Shown: piece by piece, positions 11,425-22,190 of the stretch
Layout of the letters: each line of letters begins with the position of its first letter
How positions within the stretch are numbered: the first letter of the stretch is position 1
Origin: Peromyscus leucopus
Taxonomy: Eukaryota > Chordata > Mammalia > Rodentia > Cricetidae
Length of the DNA: 64,000 nt
Reading direction: 5' to 3'
Assembly: GCF_004664715.2 (NCBI RefSeq)
Contig: NC_051071.1
Coordinates: forward strand, 28,823,661-28,887,660
The notes under the pieces: model-generated
The model's database searches: none
The model's input: the letters and a program-made list of their open reading frames with translations, nothing else
Told to the model about the DNA's origin: nothing
Translations under genes and position numbers: made by a program

Positions 11425-11790
11425 ATAATCAATTTCCATTGCTGTAATAAAACATCATGACCAGGGCAACTTATAGGCGTATGAGTTTATTTGGGTTTAA
11501 GGTTTTAGAAGAGTTAAGAGCCCATCACATCACAGCAGAGAAGTGTAATAGTAGGTAGGCATGGCTACAGGAATAACTGAGAGCTCACCTCTTAGACCCA
11601 AGGCAGAAAACATTGGGAAAAAACCGGGAATGGGGTAGGGCTATGGAAGCTGAACATCCCCGCCCCCCCCCTCCCTCAGTGACATCTATTCTTCTCCTAA
11701 ACCTGTTCAAACAGCATCGCCAACTGAGGAACAAGCATTCAAACAGCTGAGATTATGAGGAACATTATCATTCAAAGCACCACAGATAGT
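11425..11790 (-). mobile_element. ERVL/MaLR-like LTR (minus strand), partial
   Basis: Contains 'ccattgctgtaataaaacat', 'catgaccagggcaacttata' and, at the right, 'gaacaagcattcaaacagc' and 'cattcaaagcaccaca', the antisense landmarks of the same rodent LTR superfamily as 31380-31720. There is a C-run near 11661-11672. No clear target duplication was found. Confidence 0.65.
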
Positions 11791-12265
11791 TGCAAGTCCT
11801 GCTCTGGTTGGTTTGCCTTAAGGAAACTTGTTCTTCCTGTACAGATTTAAGGCATGAAAATAGAGAAGAAGTGAATTCTTGGTTGTTTCTGAAAAGAAGG
11901 AATCCCTGGACAATTTGCAGGGAGAAAAGAAAACACAGTAATTCTGTCTAGTCATGAGTGGAAGATGGATACACCCTTGTACCTCCTTCTCCATTGGAAA
12001 TGGCTTGTAGTGGAGTGGTGGGTTCAAAGACTATGGATGGTCTTCCTAGTTCCCTTAAATCAGCAGAGTGGTCATGATTCCACCCTCCTATGGGGACACA
12101 TCAGAGATGAGGGGACACATCATTCATCTCCTAAATGGAGACACTGTGAAAGTGAGAAGAGGGCCATATATATAGAACCAGGATATCCAGGAAATGTCAG
12201 GGCTGATTCTAGCAAAGCACAATGCTACTACTATAATCTGGTGCCTCTCAGAATTTCTAGAACTC
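11791..12265. other. Unassigned non-coding stretch
   Basis: No repeat or gene was recognised. A 133-codon plus-strand frame (11965-12366) runs through this and into the neighbouring LTR and G-run, so it is not credible. Confidence 0.5.
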
Positions 12266-12780
12266 TGTGTTTGTGCCAGGCTTTCTCTTTTGGGCGGGGG
12301 GGGGGGGCATCAATCAGCTCACAAATAACAACATGGAAACTTATTAGTATAGAATGTTCCGCCTAGCTTAGGCTCGTTTCTGGATCTTTTTTCTTTAACT
12401 TAAATTAACCTGTCTCTCTTTACACACCTTTTGCCTCGGGGCTTTTTATCTTTCTTCCTTCTGTAAATCTTACTTCCACTACTTCTCATGTCTGGCTGGC
12501 TAGCAGCTGCCTGGCTAGCCTGGGGTGTGTCTTTTTCTTTTCCCTCATCCTCTTCTTTCTTCTCATTCTTTGTAGCCTAGATTTATCCTTCTATTTATTC
12601 TCTCCACCTGCCAGTCTTACCTATCCCTCTCCTGCCTAAGCAATTGACCACTAAGCTTTTAATTAGACCATTAAGGTGCCTAAGGCAGGCAAGGTGAAAC
12701 AAATGCAATACATCTTTACATAATTAAACAAATTCAGTATAAACAAATGTAACACATCTTTACATAGTTAAATATTCCAC
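12266..12780 (-). mobile_element. ERVK-type (mys-like) LTR, minus strand
   Basis: Shares the antisense landmarks of the LTR at 48677-49150: 'acttaaattaacctgtctc', 'ttttgcctcggggctttt', 'ggctggctagcagctgcc' and 'taattaaacaaattcagtat'. A G12 run at 12296-12307 sits where this LTR class has a C-rich segment on the sense strand. Boundaries are approximate. Flanks gaactc and caactc are an imperfect candidate 6-bp duplication. This is old viral LTR material with no coding region. Confidence 0.65.
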
Positions 12781-12784
12781 AACT

Positions 12785-13254
12785 CATACTCTCTCATAAT
12801 ACACTCCACAACTCCACCACTGCTGTGGGGCTTCTTACCACCTATGTATCCTTTAGGGATGATGCTTCCCTGGTGCTCTACTCATGGAATTTTATGTAGA
12901 TAGTTATTGCATAGTCACTGAACTGGACATTGTACTTTCCTTCTCCACACAAAGACATTTTCCTCTATCACTACTGACCTCTGAGACTTGCCTAGTGTTT
13001 TGCAGAGAATCACAGTATTTTTGCCATAAGAGAAGTAAACTAGGTTCACCGTCTCATTCTGAGGATGATCTTACATATGTATGGAATTTCTTGCTCTGCC
13101 TCCTTGTCTTCCTTTTCCTCTTTTTTCATAGTCCTGATCTTCTCCTCATTTGTATTCATATATTTCAGAATTAAGTAACTGAGTCAATCAATGAATGATC
13201 TACTGTACTATGATAATTATCTAGGTATCTTTAATATAAAAATATGTATACTTC
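12785..13254. other. Unassigned non-coding stretch
   Basis: No repeat or gene was recognised. A 96-codon frame (12884-13174) is rich in Phe, Leu and Ser, as random pyrimidine-rich DNA would be. Confidence 0.45.
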
Positions 13255-13985
13255 TGACTATGCATTCAAGAAGTTAAGTCCCATCTGATAGGTGTAATTC
13301 TGACCTCTCATCAAAGGAGCTTCCTATGGCAAAAGATTGAGACCATTACAGAGATCTATAAATGGTCAAAATATGGAGAACAAGTGACTATGGGTAGTAT
13401 AGCTCCAATTGGTACACCTACAACACTACCCCTATACGTCAAGCTTGGGGAACATTGTAGGTGGGGTGGAAATATTGTAAATGCCAGAAGACCAGAGAGT
13501 ATGTTTCAGGATAATGTCTTCTAGACATGACCTGGATATTGTACCCATGAGACATCAAATATATTGTTTCCTAAATAAGGACTGCATAATAACCACATCA
13601 GTGGACAGGCCAAAATGGATGTAGGAAATTTCACAAAGCCCAATCCTTAGATGAAGAGCTACTATCAATCAATTGCTTCCAAGAAAGTGAGAATCAGTTG
13701 TCTGTAGGGATGGGTATATGATAGGTTTTCAGTCCTAAGTATGTACATACACACATACAAATATACATACATACAAATATACACACATACAAAGAGCAAT
13801 ACTGAATTGACTCAAAAGGTTGTATACATTCATGTATACATAAGAATAATAAAGAAGATGCAATGAGCATAAGTGGGAGTGAGGGGAACATGAAGAGTCA
13901 GAGAGGAGAGAGGAAGGGGTGAGAGTGATGTAAATGCAGGACTCATGCATGGCATTCTCAAAAAATAAAATTAAATTAAAAATAA
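13255..13985 (+). mobile_element. 5'-truncated LINE-1, 3'-UTR only
   Basis: The order 'ctgacctctcatcaaagg', 'gaacattgtaggtggggtgg', 'atgacctggatattgtaccc', 'ggacaggccaaaatggatg' and 'tagatgaagagctac' is that of a rodent L1 3' UTR (Lx group, recalled). It is followed by the CATA-rich microsatellite at 13739-13792, 'agagcaatactgaattgact' and a final A-rich tail (13961-13985). No ORF2 sequence precedes it. Frames on the minus strand are shadows. Confidence 0.75.
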
Positions 13986-14709
13986 GTGAATTTTAATATT
14001 TATTTCAATAGCTAAACCTTCCCCCTACTCCACTTTACTTTCCCCCTGGATCTTAAGTATCATTCAGGTTACCAGTTTTATAATATTAAGTCCCCAATTA
14101 GTCATTTACCTCCTTGAAGCAACACATATCTTTCCTGGATCAAAAATAAAATATATCAAAGTTGGGTATGGGTACTGTGTATGGGTACTATAAACATATT
14201 TTAAAAAGTGTCATTGACATTGGCTTTCTGAATGACTTTCTGAGATTTTATTATCAGTTTGTTGGTCAGAGTGCTTAGCTTCAGAAAACAGAATCCACCC
14301 AAGTTTGTTGGAACATAAAGCTTGTTCATCAAGGCATCCTATGGCTCATGGATCTAAGAAGAGAATGAAGGGAGTAGAGTCCAGGTTGAGTTCTAAGAAT
14401 ACTGTGCTTTAGGACTGGCCTCCAAGGAAGGGCTATATTTTCTTGAGTCAAACATTTGCTGCTATAGCAACTAACTGCAAAGAATCCTTCCTCCATATAA
14501 AGAGACAGAGAAGGAAAGAGGTGTCAAATGGCTGAGGTTCTAACTACAAATAAATAGCTACAAATTTATCCCTTCGCTCTTAGGGTTATAGAGATTCACC
14601 CTGCCTGGTTTATCTCTCTGTTGCTCTAGATCAGCCATATTTTAGTGTGTTTGCCTCAGTCCTGTATCTAGTGTAACCCTCTGTGTGGTCTTCATGATGG
14701 AGATATCTC
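13986..14709. other. Unassigned non-coding stretch
   Basis: No repeat or gene was recognised. It separates the L1 tail from the solo LTR. Confidence 0.45.
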
Positions 14710-14715
14710 TCTTTC

Positions 14716-15105
14716 TGCTGTGGGACGGTCTGTATGTTTAATTGCTCTGATTGGTCAATAAATAAAATACTGATTGGCCAGTGGCCAGGCAGGAAGTAGG
14801 TGGGACAGGGAGAGAGGAGAATTCTGGGAAGCAGAAGCCTGAGGTAGAGAGACACTGCCAGACACTGCCGTGACAAGCTGCATGTGAAGACACCGGTAAG
14901 CCACAAGCCACATGGCAAGGTATATATTTATGGAGATGGATTAATTTAAGCTATAAGAACAGTTAGCAAGAAGCCTGCCACGGCCATACAGTTTGTAAGC
15001 AATATAAGTCTCTGTGTTTACTTGGTTGGGTCTGAGCGGCTATGGGACTGGCGGGTGACAAAGATTTGTCCTGACTGTGTGCAAGGCAGGAAAACTCCAG
15101 TTACA
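14716..15105 (+). mobile_element. Solo ERVK-type LTR with 6-bp target duplication
   Basis: A 390-bp element with TG at 14716 and CA at 15105. It is flanked by a perfect 6-bp direct repeat, tctttc (14710-14715 and 15106-15111). A 6-bp duplication is the established signature of class II (ERVK) integrases. The interior has 'gctctgattggtcaataaat' near the 5' end, 'attaatttaagctataag', 'aagtctctgtgtttacttgg' and 'ggcaggaaaactccagttac' near the 3' end. There is no internal coding region, so it is a recombined solo LTR. A 95-codon minus-strand frame is incidental. Confidence 0.92.
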
Positions 15106-15111
15106 TCTTTC

Positions 15112-17706
15112 CCCCAACTCTCAGCATTCTGAAAGAAAGAGCTGAACTACTTTTAGAGGCTGCAGGGAAATGACCACAGTCCTACCTTCTTCCTAGATTT
15201 GTCTCTTGCCTAACATACTACCCTGTAAGCATACTCCTTCTTTATCCTGGATTCTTTGAAGTTGCTACTCTTCATACATGAACTTGCCCTTTTCACACTG
15301 CTGCTGTTGTTAAGTGATAAGTAGCTATCTAGAGCATTTTGAGTTTGCATTAACATTAGCTGACCTCATCAATTCACATTTGCCAACCCAGAAAATGCCT
15401 GTTAACTTCTGACTTCTTGAATTACCAATAAAATTTTGACTCATAACCTCTCCAAAACTCTTATGAATCACATCTCAGGTTACTTGTTCCATGGGTAAAC
15501 CAATGTCATGGACTGACTCATCTTTCTTCCCTCTTCCCTCAAATTTGTATTTAAACCTTTACCTCCAGGACATCAGAATGATGCGGTATTTTGAGATTTG
15601 GCTCACAGAAGAGATTAAGTTAAATTGGAAACATTCAGGATACCATAAGCAAATATACCTACCTGATAGTCTAGTGAGAAGAAATGCGTATATGGAAGGA
15701 TCATTGGCAATAGGCTCATATTGGAAGGACCATCTGAAAACACTTAGGGAAGATAGCCATCGATAGGGCAAGATAGGCAACTCTACCAAGTCCTTAATCT
15801 TAGAGTGATGAGCTGGATGATTGCATGGAAGCAAATCTTTGCTGTGCAGTGAGCCCATGTGTGGTGCTTTCTAAACAGAACTGAAAGACAGTAAAACTGT
15901 GAATAGCTTTTAGGCTTGAGACTTAATAGTGCTTCTCAATTGCCAACCATCCTTGACTCTTTCTTCAGCCCAGTTTGTTCTTTCTTGCTTGATTGCACTC
16001 ATTTGCTTTTTCCATGTATGAGCATGCTGTACAGCTAGCATGATCCACTGAGTGTGTACTAACTGGACTGCTCTGTGAGGAGCTCTGGGTCCACATGTGC
16101 TCCTCATGGACCTACCCCTGACCTAAGTCGTTCACTCTGGCTTAGAAAAGGAATTTCTTCAAATCTCACTTAACACACACGAGCTTCAAGACATCACTTA
16201 CATAGAGTGCATCTTCTCAAGGAAGCTGACAAAGCTAAATTTCTTAAAAATGTAAATATCTGTTCATTTTAGCACTGCACAGCCCCTCTCACGCATCTGT
16301 TTGTTCTTCCTTCCAATGAACACATTACTCTCTAAAATGTGAAGCAATTTGGCATCTTTATTAGGTCAATGTTTTATTACCTGCTTGAACTTTCTTGATA
16401 TGAAACATATAATGAACATATTATATGAACATATAATGATATGAACATATAATGATATTACTATGGCCAAGTCTATTTTTGTATGCTATGAACACTGAAT
16501 AATTCCTGAGATGTGCCAGATAAACAATGGCTGATTAACTGAATGATATGTGCAGTCTCTGGTTCTTGTCATTCTCCCTGAGCTAAAAGAGATCTTCTGC
16601 TTATCCTGTTTTTATTTGGTGAGCTTCCAATTTAGAAATTGATAGTCAAGAACATGACAAAAAGTATGATAAATTTTTGTCTGAACTTCTCTGCCTTGTT
16701 GAGGAAATAAAGAATGAATGCCTGCAGTTATCAAAACCTGCTGAGTTTAAATTAAATAGTGGATGGTTAATCAGAAGTGATTCCTATAGACTTGCCTGCA
16801 TATGGTAGAAAAGTTATATATTCCTTTCCTTACAAATGGAATATTTCCTACCTTGAAATTTGACCAGCTGTAAACTATTTCTTCAGTTAGGAAAATGCCA
16901 GGTTCACAGTAATAAAATCTCATCATGAGTTACCACCCCTCTTTCTCTGTCTCCAGAACAGAATTCATTTTACTTGCTTTGACTAAAAATTTCTTTAAAC
17001 AATTTAGAACATGAGCAAAATAAAGGTCTTAAAATGTTAACAAGAAGGCTGACAAGCTGTTACAAGAAACCAGGAGATTGTATACTTAACTGTTGACTGT
17101 CTCTACTTCCTTGTAACAGATACAGCAGCTGATTCACCTCTTATGAACTGACCGAGATCACTAGATTGTGTGGGACTTGGGTTCTTCCTGCATGAAGCAG
17201 CTGTACTAAAAGCCCATCAAATTATTGAGTGGGTTGAAAGAGACTATATAAATGAAACTTATAGTATGCCATCTTGAATATAGTGAATAGTTAAATATGC
17301 TGCTGAATCCTGCCTCTGATTTTGAGACTCAAATCCTGTCACTAAATTTAACTCTCATTTGTTCTCTGTATTTCTCAGGACTTTGAAATACATGCTCACG
17401 TCTACCCATGATGTCTCCTCAGTGTGCTACAAATAGTCTTACAATTTACCATCCTAAGATCTACATTTATCTTGACTATTCTTTCACCTATATCTTTCTG
17501 TCAAAACAATATCTTTGCCTGAAGAATTGTGTCATGTGGGGGTAAAAAGATCTTTTGACACTCATTCAAACTCAGTTACACAAGATGGTGTGGTCATTTG
17601 GTAATAACTGTCATTGGCCTGGTACATTGGTGATGAGACATGTGCAAGACACTGGCCATCCTGAAGGAGGATGAGGCAGATGCAAAAGAAATCAAGGGAA
17701 ATCCAA
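15112..17706. other. Unassigned non-coding stretch
   Basis: About 2.6 kb without a recognised repeat family. Frames of 91 and 99 codons overlap on opposite strands (15491-15858) and resemble nothing known. It contains a small tandem array near 16.4 kb. Confidence 0.5.
16396..16456. repeat. Short AT-rich tandem array
   Basis: Imperfect tandem copies of a unit reading about atatgaacatataatg, repeated three to four times. It has no coding meaning. Confidence 0.8.
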
Positions 17707-17761
17707 GAGGGAGAAGGAGAGGGAGAGGGAGAGGGAGAGGGAGAGGGAGAGAGAGAGAGAG
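17707..17761. repeat. (GAGAGG)n purine-strand microsatellite
   Basis: A run of agggag/gagagg units passing into (GA)n. It is a pure polypurine strand of about 55 bp. The 120-codon minus-strand frame across it (poly Ser-Pro) is a product of the repeat. Confidence 0.95.
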
Positions 17762-19654
17762 ATCCAGAAGAAATGAAAATCAGCTGTGAAAAGTCAAGAA
17801 AATGCATTGTGTTTGATGAGATGAGAGATCTGTAATTGTTCTGATTATAGGCAAAGCTCCTGGCTGAGAAAGAATTGATTAGACATTGGGAGGAGTAGAG
17901 AGGAGGTAGATTTATGGACCCCATGAATATCAGATGAAGAGAGTGGTATTAGCTGAAAATAGAAAGGTCCATTTTTAAATCACTCTGGGAACGGAATAGC
18001 AAAATACAGAGAAGCCCATCTTTTACTCAAGACAGTCTATAAATGCTAAGATGGAGTGGAATGGCTATTGACAAAATTAATGAGTTGTCACTCCTCCGGT
18101 CCCTTAGCTCTTCCACTCAGACAAGGAACCTTATGTGTCCTGGGGAACGAGAGCCTCAGGAACAAGAAGGGAGTCTTTGACCTTGTCAAAATGCATTTCT
18201 GCCTGAACGCAGCCAAAGCTATTTATCTTGTGAGATAATCCCTATTCAGAGTGTGAACATTTCTTTCCTTGTGAATTTTGGTGACTGCATCCTTTCAAAG
18301 ACAACTCCCTGAAGATGTCATTCTCCTAACTGAGAAAGAGTTGTTTTCACACATAGAACAGTAAGTTTGAGGATGTTCCAGAAAAGTCTAAATACAGCCT
18401 CTTGATGGTCTCAGAGTCGTCTGTCACTTCATGTGATGAGTGGCCTGTGAAACCCATCGGCATACATACACAGCTACACAACCTGGTTTATTTTTGTCTA
18501 ACAAAAGATTTGCTGTAGTTTGCCTGTGTAAAACTCAGGTCACCTGGGTTCTAGAATGTACTGATAGTAATGATTCTTTCTTGATTCCCATTGTGATTTG
18601 TTCTTTGATATTTAGCAGCCTACCCTTGACATTTTAATTTATTGGCCCACATATTTTCTTACACAATATTTTTATCTGTTAAAAGAGAAATGAAAGACAG
18701 CTCCTATGATGTTGGAGGGAGTGTTCTCATTGTACAAACTAAAGTCTGATTTTGAAATTGCTTAATATTCACCTCCATAAATGAACATAAAATTCACATT
18801 ATGCCTTGGGAAAACTGTGTCTGTGATGTTTCAGAAGTACTATCAGAACTGAGCTGGGTTTTGATGGTTCTTTTGGATTTAGAAAAATTTATACATTAAT
18901 AATGAAATACCTTGGATATTGGCACCAAGACTGACACATACTTACTTTAGTTCATATGGATACAAAGTCTGACACAAAGTTAATTTTTGGTTCATACACT
19001 ATATACACTCAATATTGATGATAATCTCATATAACATTTTTGGTGCTCTTAAATTTGACTTCCACCCACCATGTAAGAACAAATGTGGGAATTTTCTCAT
19101 TGCTGTTATGTTGAGGGTCAAATCCTTTCTGACTTCAGAGCATTTGAGATTTTAAACCAGGGAAATTCAAGCTGTGTTTGATCCTATTTATGACTTCTAG
19201 TTTTGTGGTTTGAAAACATTCTCTATTTATTATTTTCAAACCAGGTTTGTGGTTGACTTTGTTCCTATACTTGATAAAACAGTCCTTTTGGTGCCCGGGA
19301 TAATATTGAAATCTATCCTTCTGAGTCTTACAGCCTAGGACAATCTGGGTGGTCAACACTCTGATTACAGCTGTAGTGACTAACCCCCAGGGGGGGCGTG
19401 TCCTCAGAGCTCTTCAAGATCTCCTAGAAGTTGTCATTCCCTCCTCTTTATGGGTAATGGCTTGCACAAGTGCAATAGTGTAATTCTCAGACCTTCACTA
19501 GAACATAAGTCTATGAGTAGCAGAACGTTGCACCTGCAAAATTCTTCAACTAGTGTCCAAACCCCTTCACCTACACTGGGCTTACTGCAAACAGAGCTGT
19601 TGCAGATACACAGCAACACAATGGTTCTGTGCTGGAGTAGAATGAGCTTCAGCC
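17762..19654. other. Unassigned non-coding stretch
   Basis: No repeat family or gene was recognised. There is a G7 run at about 19391-19397. Short frames only. Confidence 0.5.
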
Positions 19655-19815
19655 ATCAAGATGCTCCCGTGATATCATTAAGCCTGACAACCTGAGTCCA
19701 TCCTTGGGACATCAGTGGTGAAAAGAGAGAAGTGACTCCTTTAAATTGTCCTCTGACATCCATACACACTGTGACATGTACATGCCTGCATGCACATACA
19801 TACAAACACAGATCA
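19655..19815 (+). mobile_element. B2-superfamily (B3-like) SINE, 5' part lost
   Basis: Segments 'attaagcctgacaacctgag', 'gagagaagtgactcc', 'aaattgtcctctgacatcc' and a CATACA-rich tail match the body and tail of the same SINE type seen antisense at 7060-7235. The tRNA-like head is eroded. Confidence 0.65.
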
Positions 19816-19892
19816 CATGGTGTGAAGCAGAATAAACCCTTCTTAAGTTGATTTCCTTGGTCATTTTGTAATGATAAAAACCACTGAAACAT
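19816..19892 (+). mobile_element. 3' end of an ERVL/MaLR-like LTR
   Basis: 'gcagaataaacccttctt' (carrying AATAAA) followed by 'ttccttggtcattttgtaat' and 'accactgaaac' matches the 3' ends of the LTRs at 31380 and 43158. The upstream part is missing or displaced by the SINE. Confidence 0.55.
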
Positions 19893-20274
19893 ATCTTAAG
19901 ATCTCATTTGTCATAGTGCTTCCTTAGGATTTTCTTTTCTTTTCTTTTTAGTATATATTTTATAGACAATAAATAATATCACATATGAAAAGATGTTTAA
20001 GTTGTACAGTAGCTGACAAATGTTAGTTATGAATACTTTTATAGCTAACCAATAAATCTCCATTGAGGGGTTGAATAAAATGAACTTAAATGCGCCTCCT
20101 GGGGAAATAATTTTGACACCACTGTAGAAAAGACTAAAAAATACTCATCCTGAGAGATTGCCACTTTGGCTATTTAATGCAAATCCTCTCAAGCACTGTT
20201 TCGAAAAAGGCTAAAACCTTGTCTATTTTGCTTAGATCACACACTCTAAATCTTTGCACTCCAAATACAATCCT
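19893..20274. other. Unassigned non-coding stretch
   Basis: AT-rich; no recognised element. Confidence 0.45.
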
Positions 20275-20420
20275 TTAATCAGCCATGTATGCAGGACACT
20301 GGCATCACTTTGGCATTTAATGGAAATGCAGAATGCCAAGTACCCCAAACTCAATGACTCGGAGTCTGTATCTGGTTGTATCCTTAGGCCAGTAGGGCTT
20401 ATATTAAATTAGAGATGAAC
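20275..20420 (+). repeat. MER5A-like hAT transposon fragment
   Basis: Text such as 'actggcatcactttggcat', 'aatggaaatgcagaatgcc', 'caatgactcggagtctgtat' follows the MER5A order (non-autonomous hAT-Charlie DNA transposon, recalled). The terminal inverted repeats are not both visible. Confidence 0.55.
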
Positions 20421-20699
20421 TGTCATAAAAAGAATCTCCTACATAAGTTTATATTCTTACCTCATAACTGTAAGTAGTAATTTATAAATGTTCTTTGCAA
20501 CTCTGAGCATGTGATATTGGAAATTGCCCAAGTTTTAGAGTTCAATAGAACTGAGTATTAATCTGCCTCCATTCTGAGGGGACCATGCAGATCCTGGTAA
20601 AACACTCTTTTTTCATCCCTCTTCAGGACCACTCAGTCCCCACCCCATCCCATCCCAATTTCTAAGTATCAGCTCCCAATACCTAGACACACACTCTCA

Positions 20700-21433
20700 G
20701 GGGCCACATTTAGCAAAAAAAAGAAAAATTCCAAACCAGGCAACATATAGCACCCTCCCTGCCCCGAAGCAGAGAGGAAAACAGAAACTGAGGAACTAAA
20801 CACCAGCCCAACAAAGAAAAGGCCAGATATCAGCACCAAGGAACCAAGAATTACAATCATCTCAAACACAGATGCCTAGACACCAGTGTAAAAAATACTA
20901 ACAGTGTCCAGGAAAGCCAAGCAATCCTACCACAGAAGGTTCTGAGTATTGATTGCAACGTAGCTGAAAAACAAGATGAAGTCCTTAAAACAGCCCATTT
21001 AAATATGACAGAGGTCCTTAAGAAATGAATAAATCCCTTAAAGAAGTCTGTGAAAACATAAATAAATTGTAGAAAGAAATTAATAAAACAGTAAAAGACC
21101 CAAAAGTGGAAATAAAATCAATAAAGAAAACCCGAACAGGGAATTCTGGAAACGAAAAATTTAGGAACTTGTATAGGATCATCAGATCAAGCTTTACTAA
21201 CAGAATATAAGAGAAAAAGGAAAGACTCTCAGACGTTGAAGACTTGAGAGAAGAAATGAATACCTTGGTCAAAAAATGTTAAACTGAGCCAGGCGGTGGT
21301 GGTGTACGCCTTTAACCCCAGCACTTGGGAGGCAGAAGCAGGCGGATCTCTGTGAGTTCGAGGCCAGCCTGGGCTACCAAGTGAGTTCCAGGAAAGGCGC
21401 AAAGCTACACAGAGAAACCCTGTCTCGAAAAAC

Positions 21434-21476
<43 letters not shown>

Positions 21477-22100
21477 AACAACAACAACAACAAAATGTTA
21501 AATTGAAAAGATCCTGGCATACAACATCCAGGAAATATGGGACACTAAGAAAAGACAAAAATCCAATAATAACAGGAATAGAGGGAAAAAAGAAACCTGG
21601 GTCAAAGACACAGAAAATATTTTCAACAAAATTCATAGAGGACATTTTGCCAAGGAGATGCCTATGAAGTTACAATAAGGCATAGTTAGATGCCTATGAA
21701 GTTTGGCATATAGAAAACCAAACTGAGCAAACTAAAAAGAAATTCCCTTGCATATAATAAAACACTAAATTACAGAATATGGAAAGAATATTAAAAGCTA
21801 CAAGAGAAAAAGACCAAGTAACACATAAACCTGACTTCTCAATGGAGACTCAAACAGTCAGAAGGACCTGGACAAGACTCTAAGACTCTAAGACACCACA
21901 TAAACCAGCCCAGATTACTATGTCCAGAAAAACTTTCAATTACAGTTGATGGAGTTAAGAAGACATTTCATGATAAAACCAAATTTAAAGAACATCTTTC
22001 CAGGAATCTAGCCTCTCAGAAGGCAGTAGAAGGAAAACTACAAGGAAAAAGATTAACCACAGCCAAGAAAACTCAACAAATAAATAAACCCAGACCAGCA
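20700..22100 (+). pseudogene. LINE-1 ORF1 remnant
   Basis: ORF1p is the L1 RNA-binding chaperone. The coding order is visible as an A-rich coiled-coil region (about 20990-21270, for example 'aataaatcccttaaagaa') and an RNA-binding part (21505-22060) with 'acaacatccaggaaatatg', 'aatattttcaacaaaatt', 'atattaaaagctacaagag' and 'agacatttcatgataaaacc'. Stops and frameshifts interrupt every frame, and a B1 splits it at 21288. A 16-bp segment, agatgcctatgaagtt, occurs twice (21656 and 21688), reflecting a local duplication. Confidence 0.75.
21288..21491 (+). mobile_element. Young B1 SINE with 15-bp target duplication
   Basis: Starts gccaggcggtggtggtgtac and has the cricetid core 'ggaaaggcgcaaagctacac', then a poly-A of about 40 and a (CAA)n end. 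The duplication aaaatgttaaaYtga lies at 21273-21287 and 21492-21506 with one difference. It inserted into L1 ORF1, so it is younger than the L1. The 138-codon minus-strand frame is its shadow. Confidence 0.97.
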
Positions 22101-22117
22101 AATTCAAAAGAAGGGAG

Positions 22118-22119
<2 letters not shown>

Positions 22120-22168
<49 letters not shown>

Positions 22169-22190
22169 AACACACACACACACACACACC
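22120..22190. repeat. (CA)n microsatellite
   Basis: About 70 bp of CA with two interruptions (aaacacaaa). It lies exactly between the ORF1 and ORF2 remnants of the L1. Confidence 0.98.

Noticed and set aside
17562..17924. 120-codon minus-strand frame with Ser-Pro repeats
   Set aside because: Generated by the (GAGAGG)n microsatellite.
21229..21645. 138-codon minus-strand frame
   Set aside because: Antisense B1 inside L1 ORF1.
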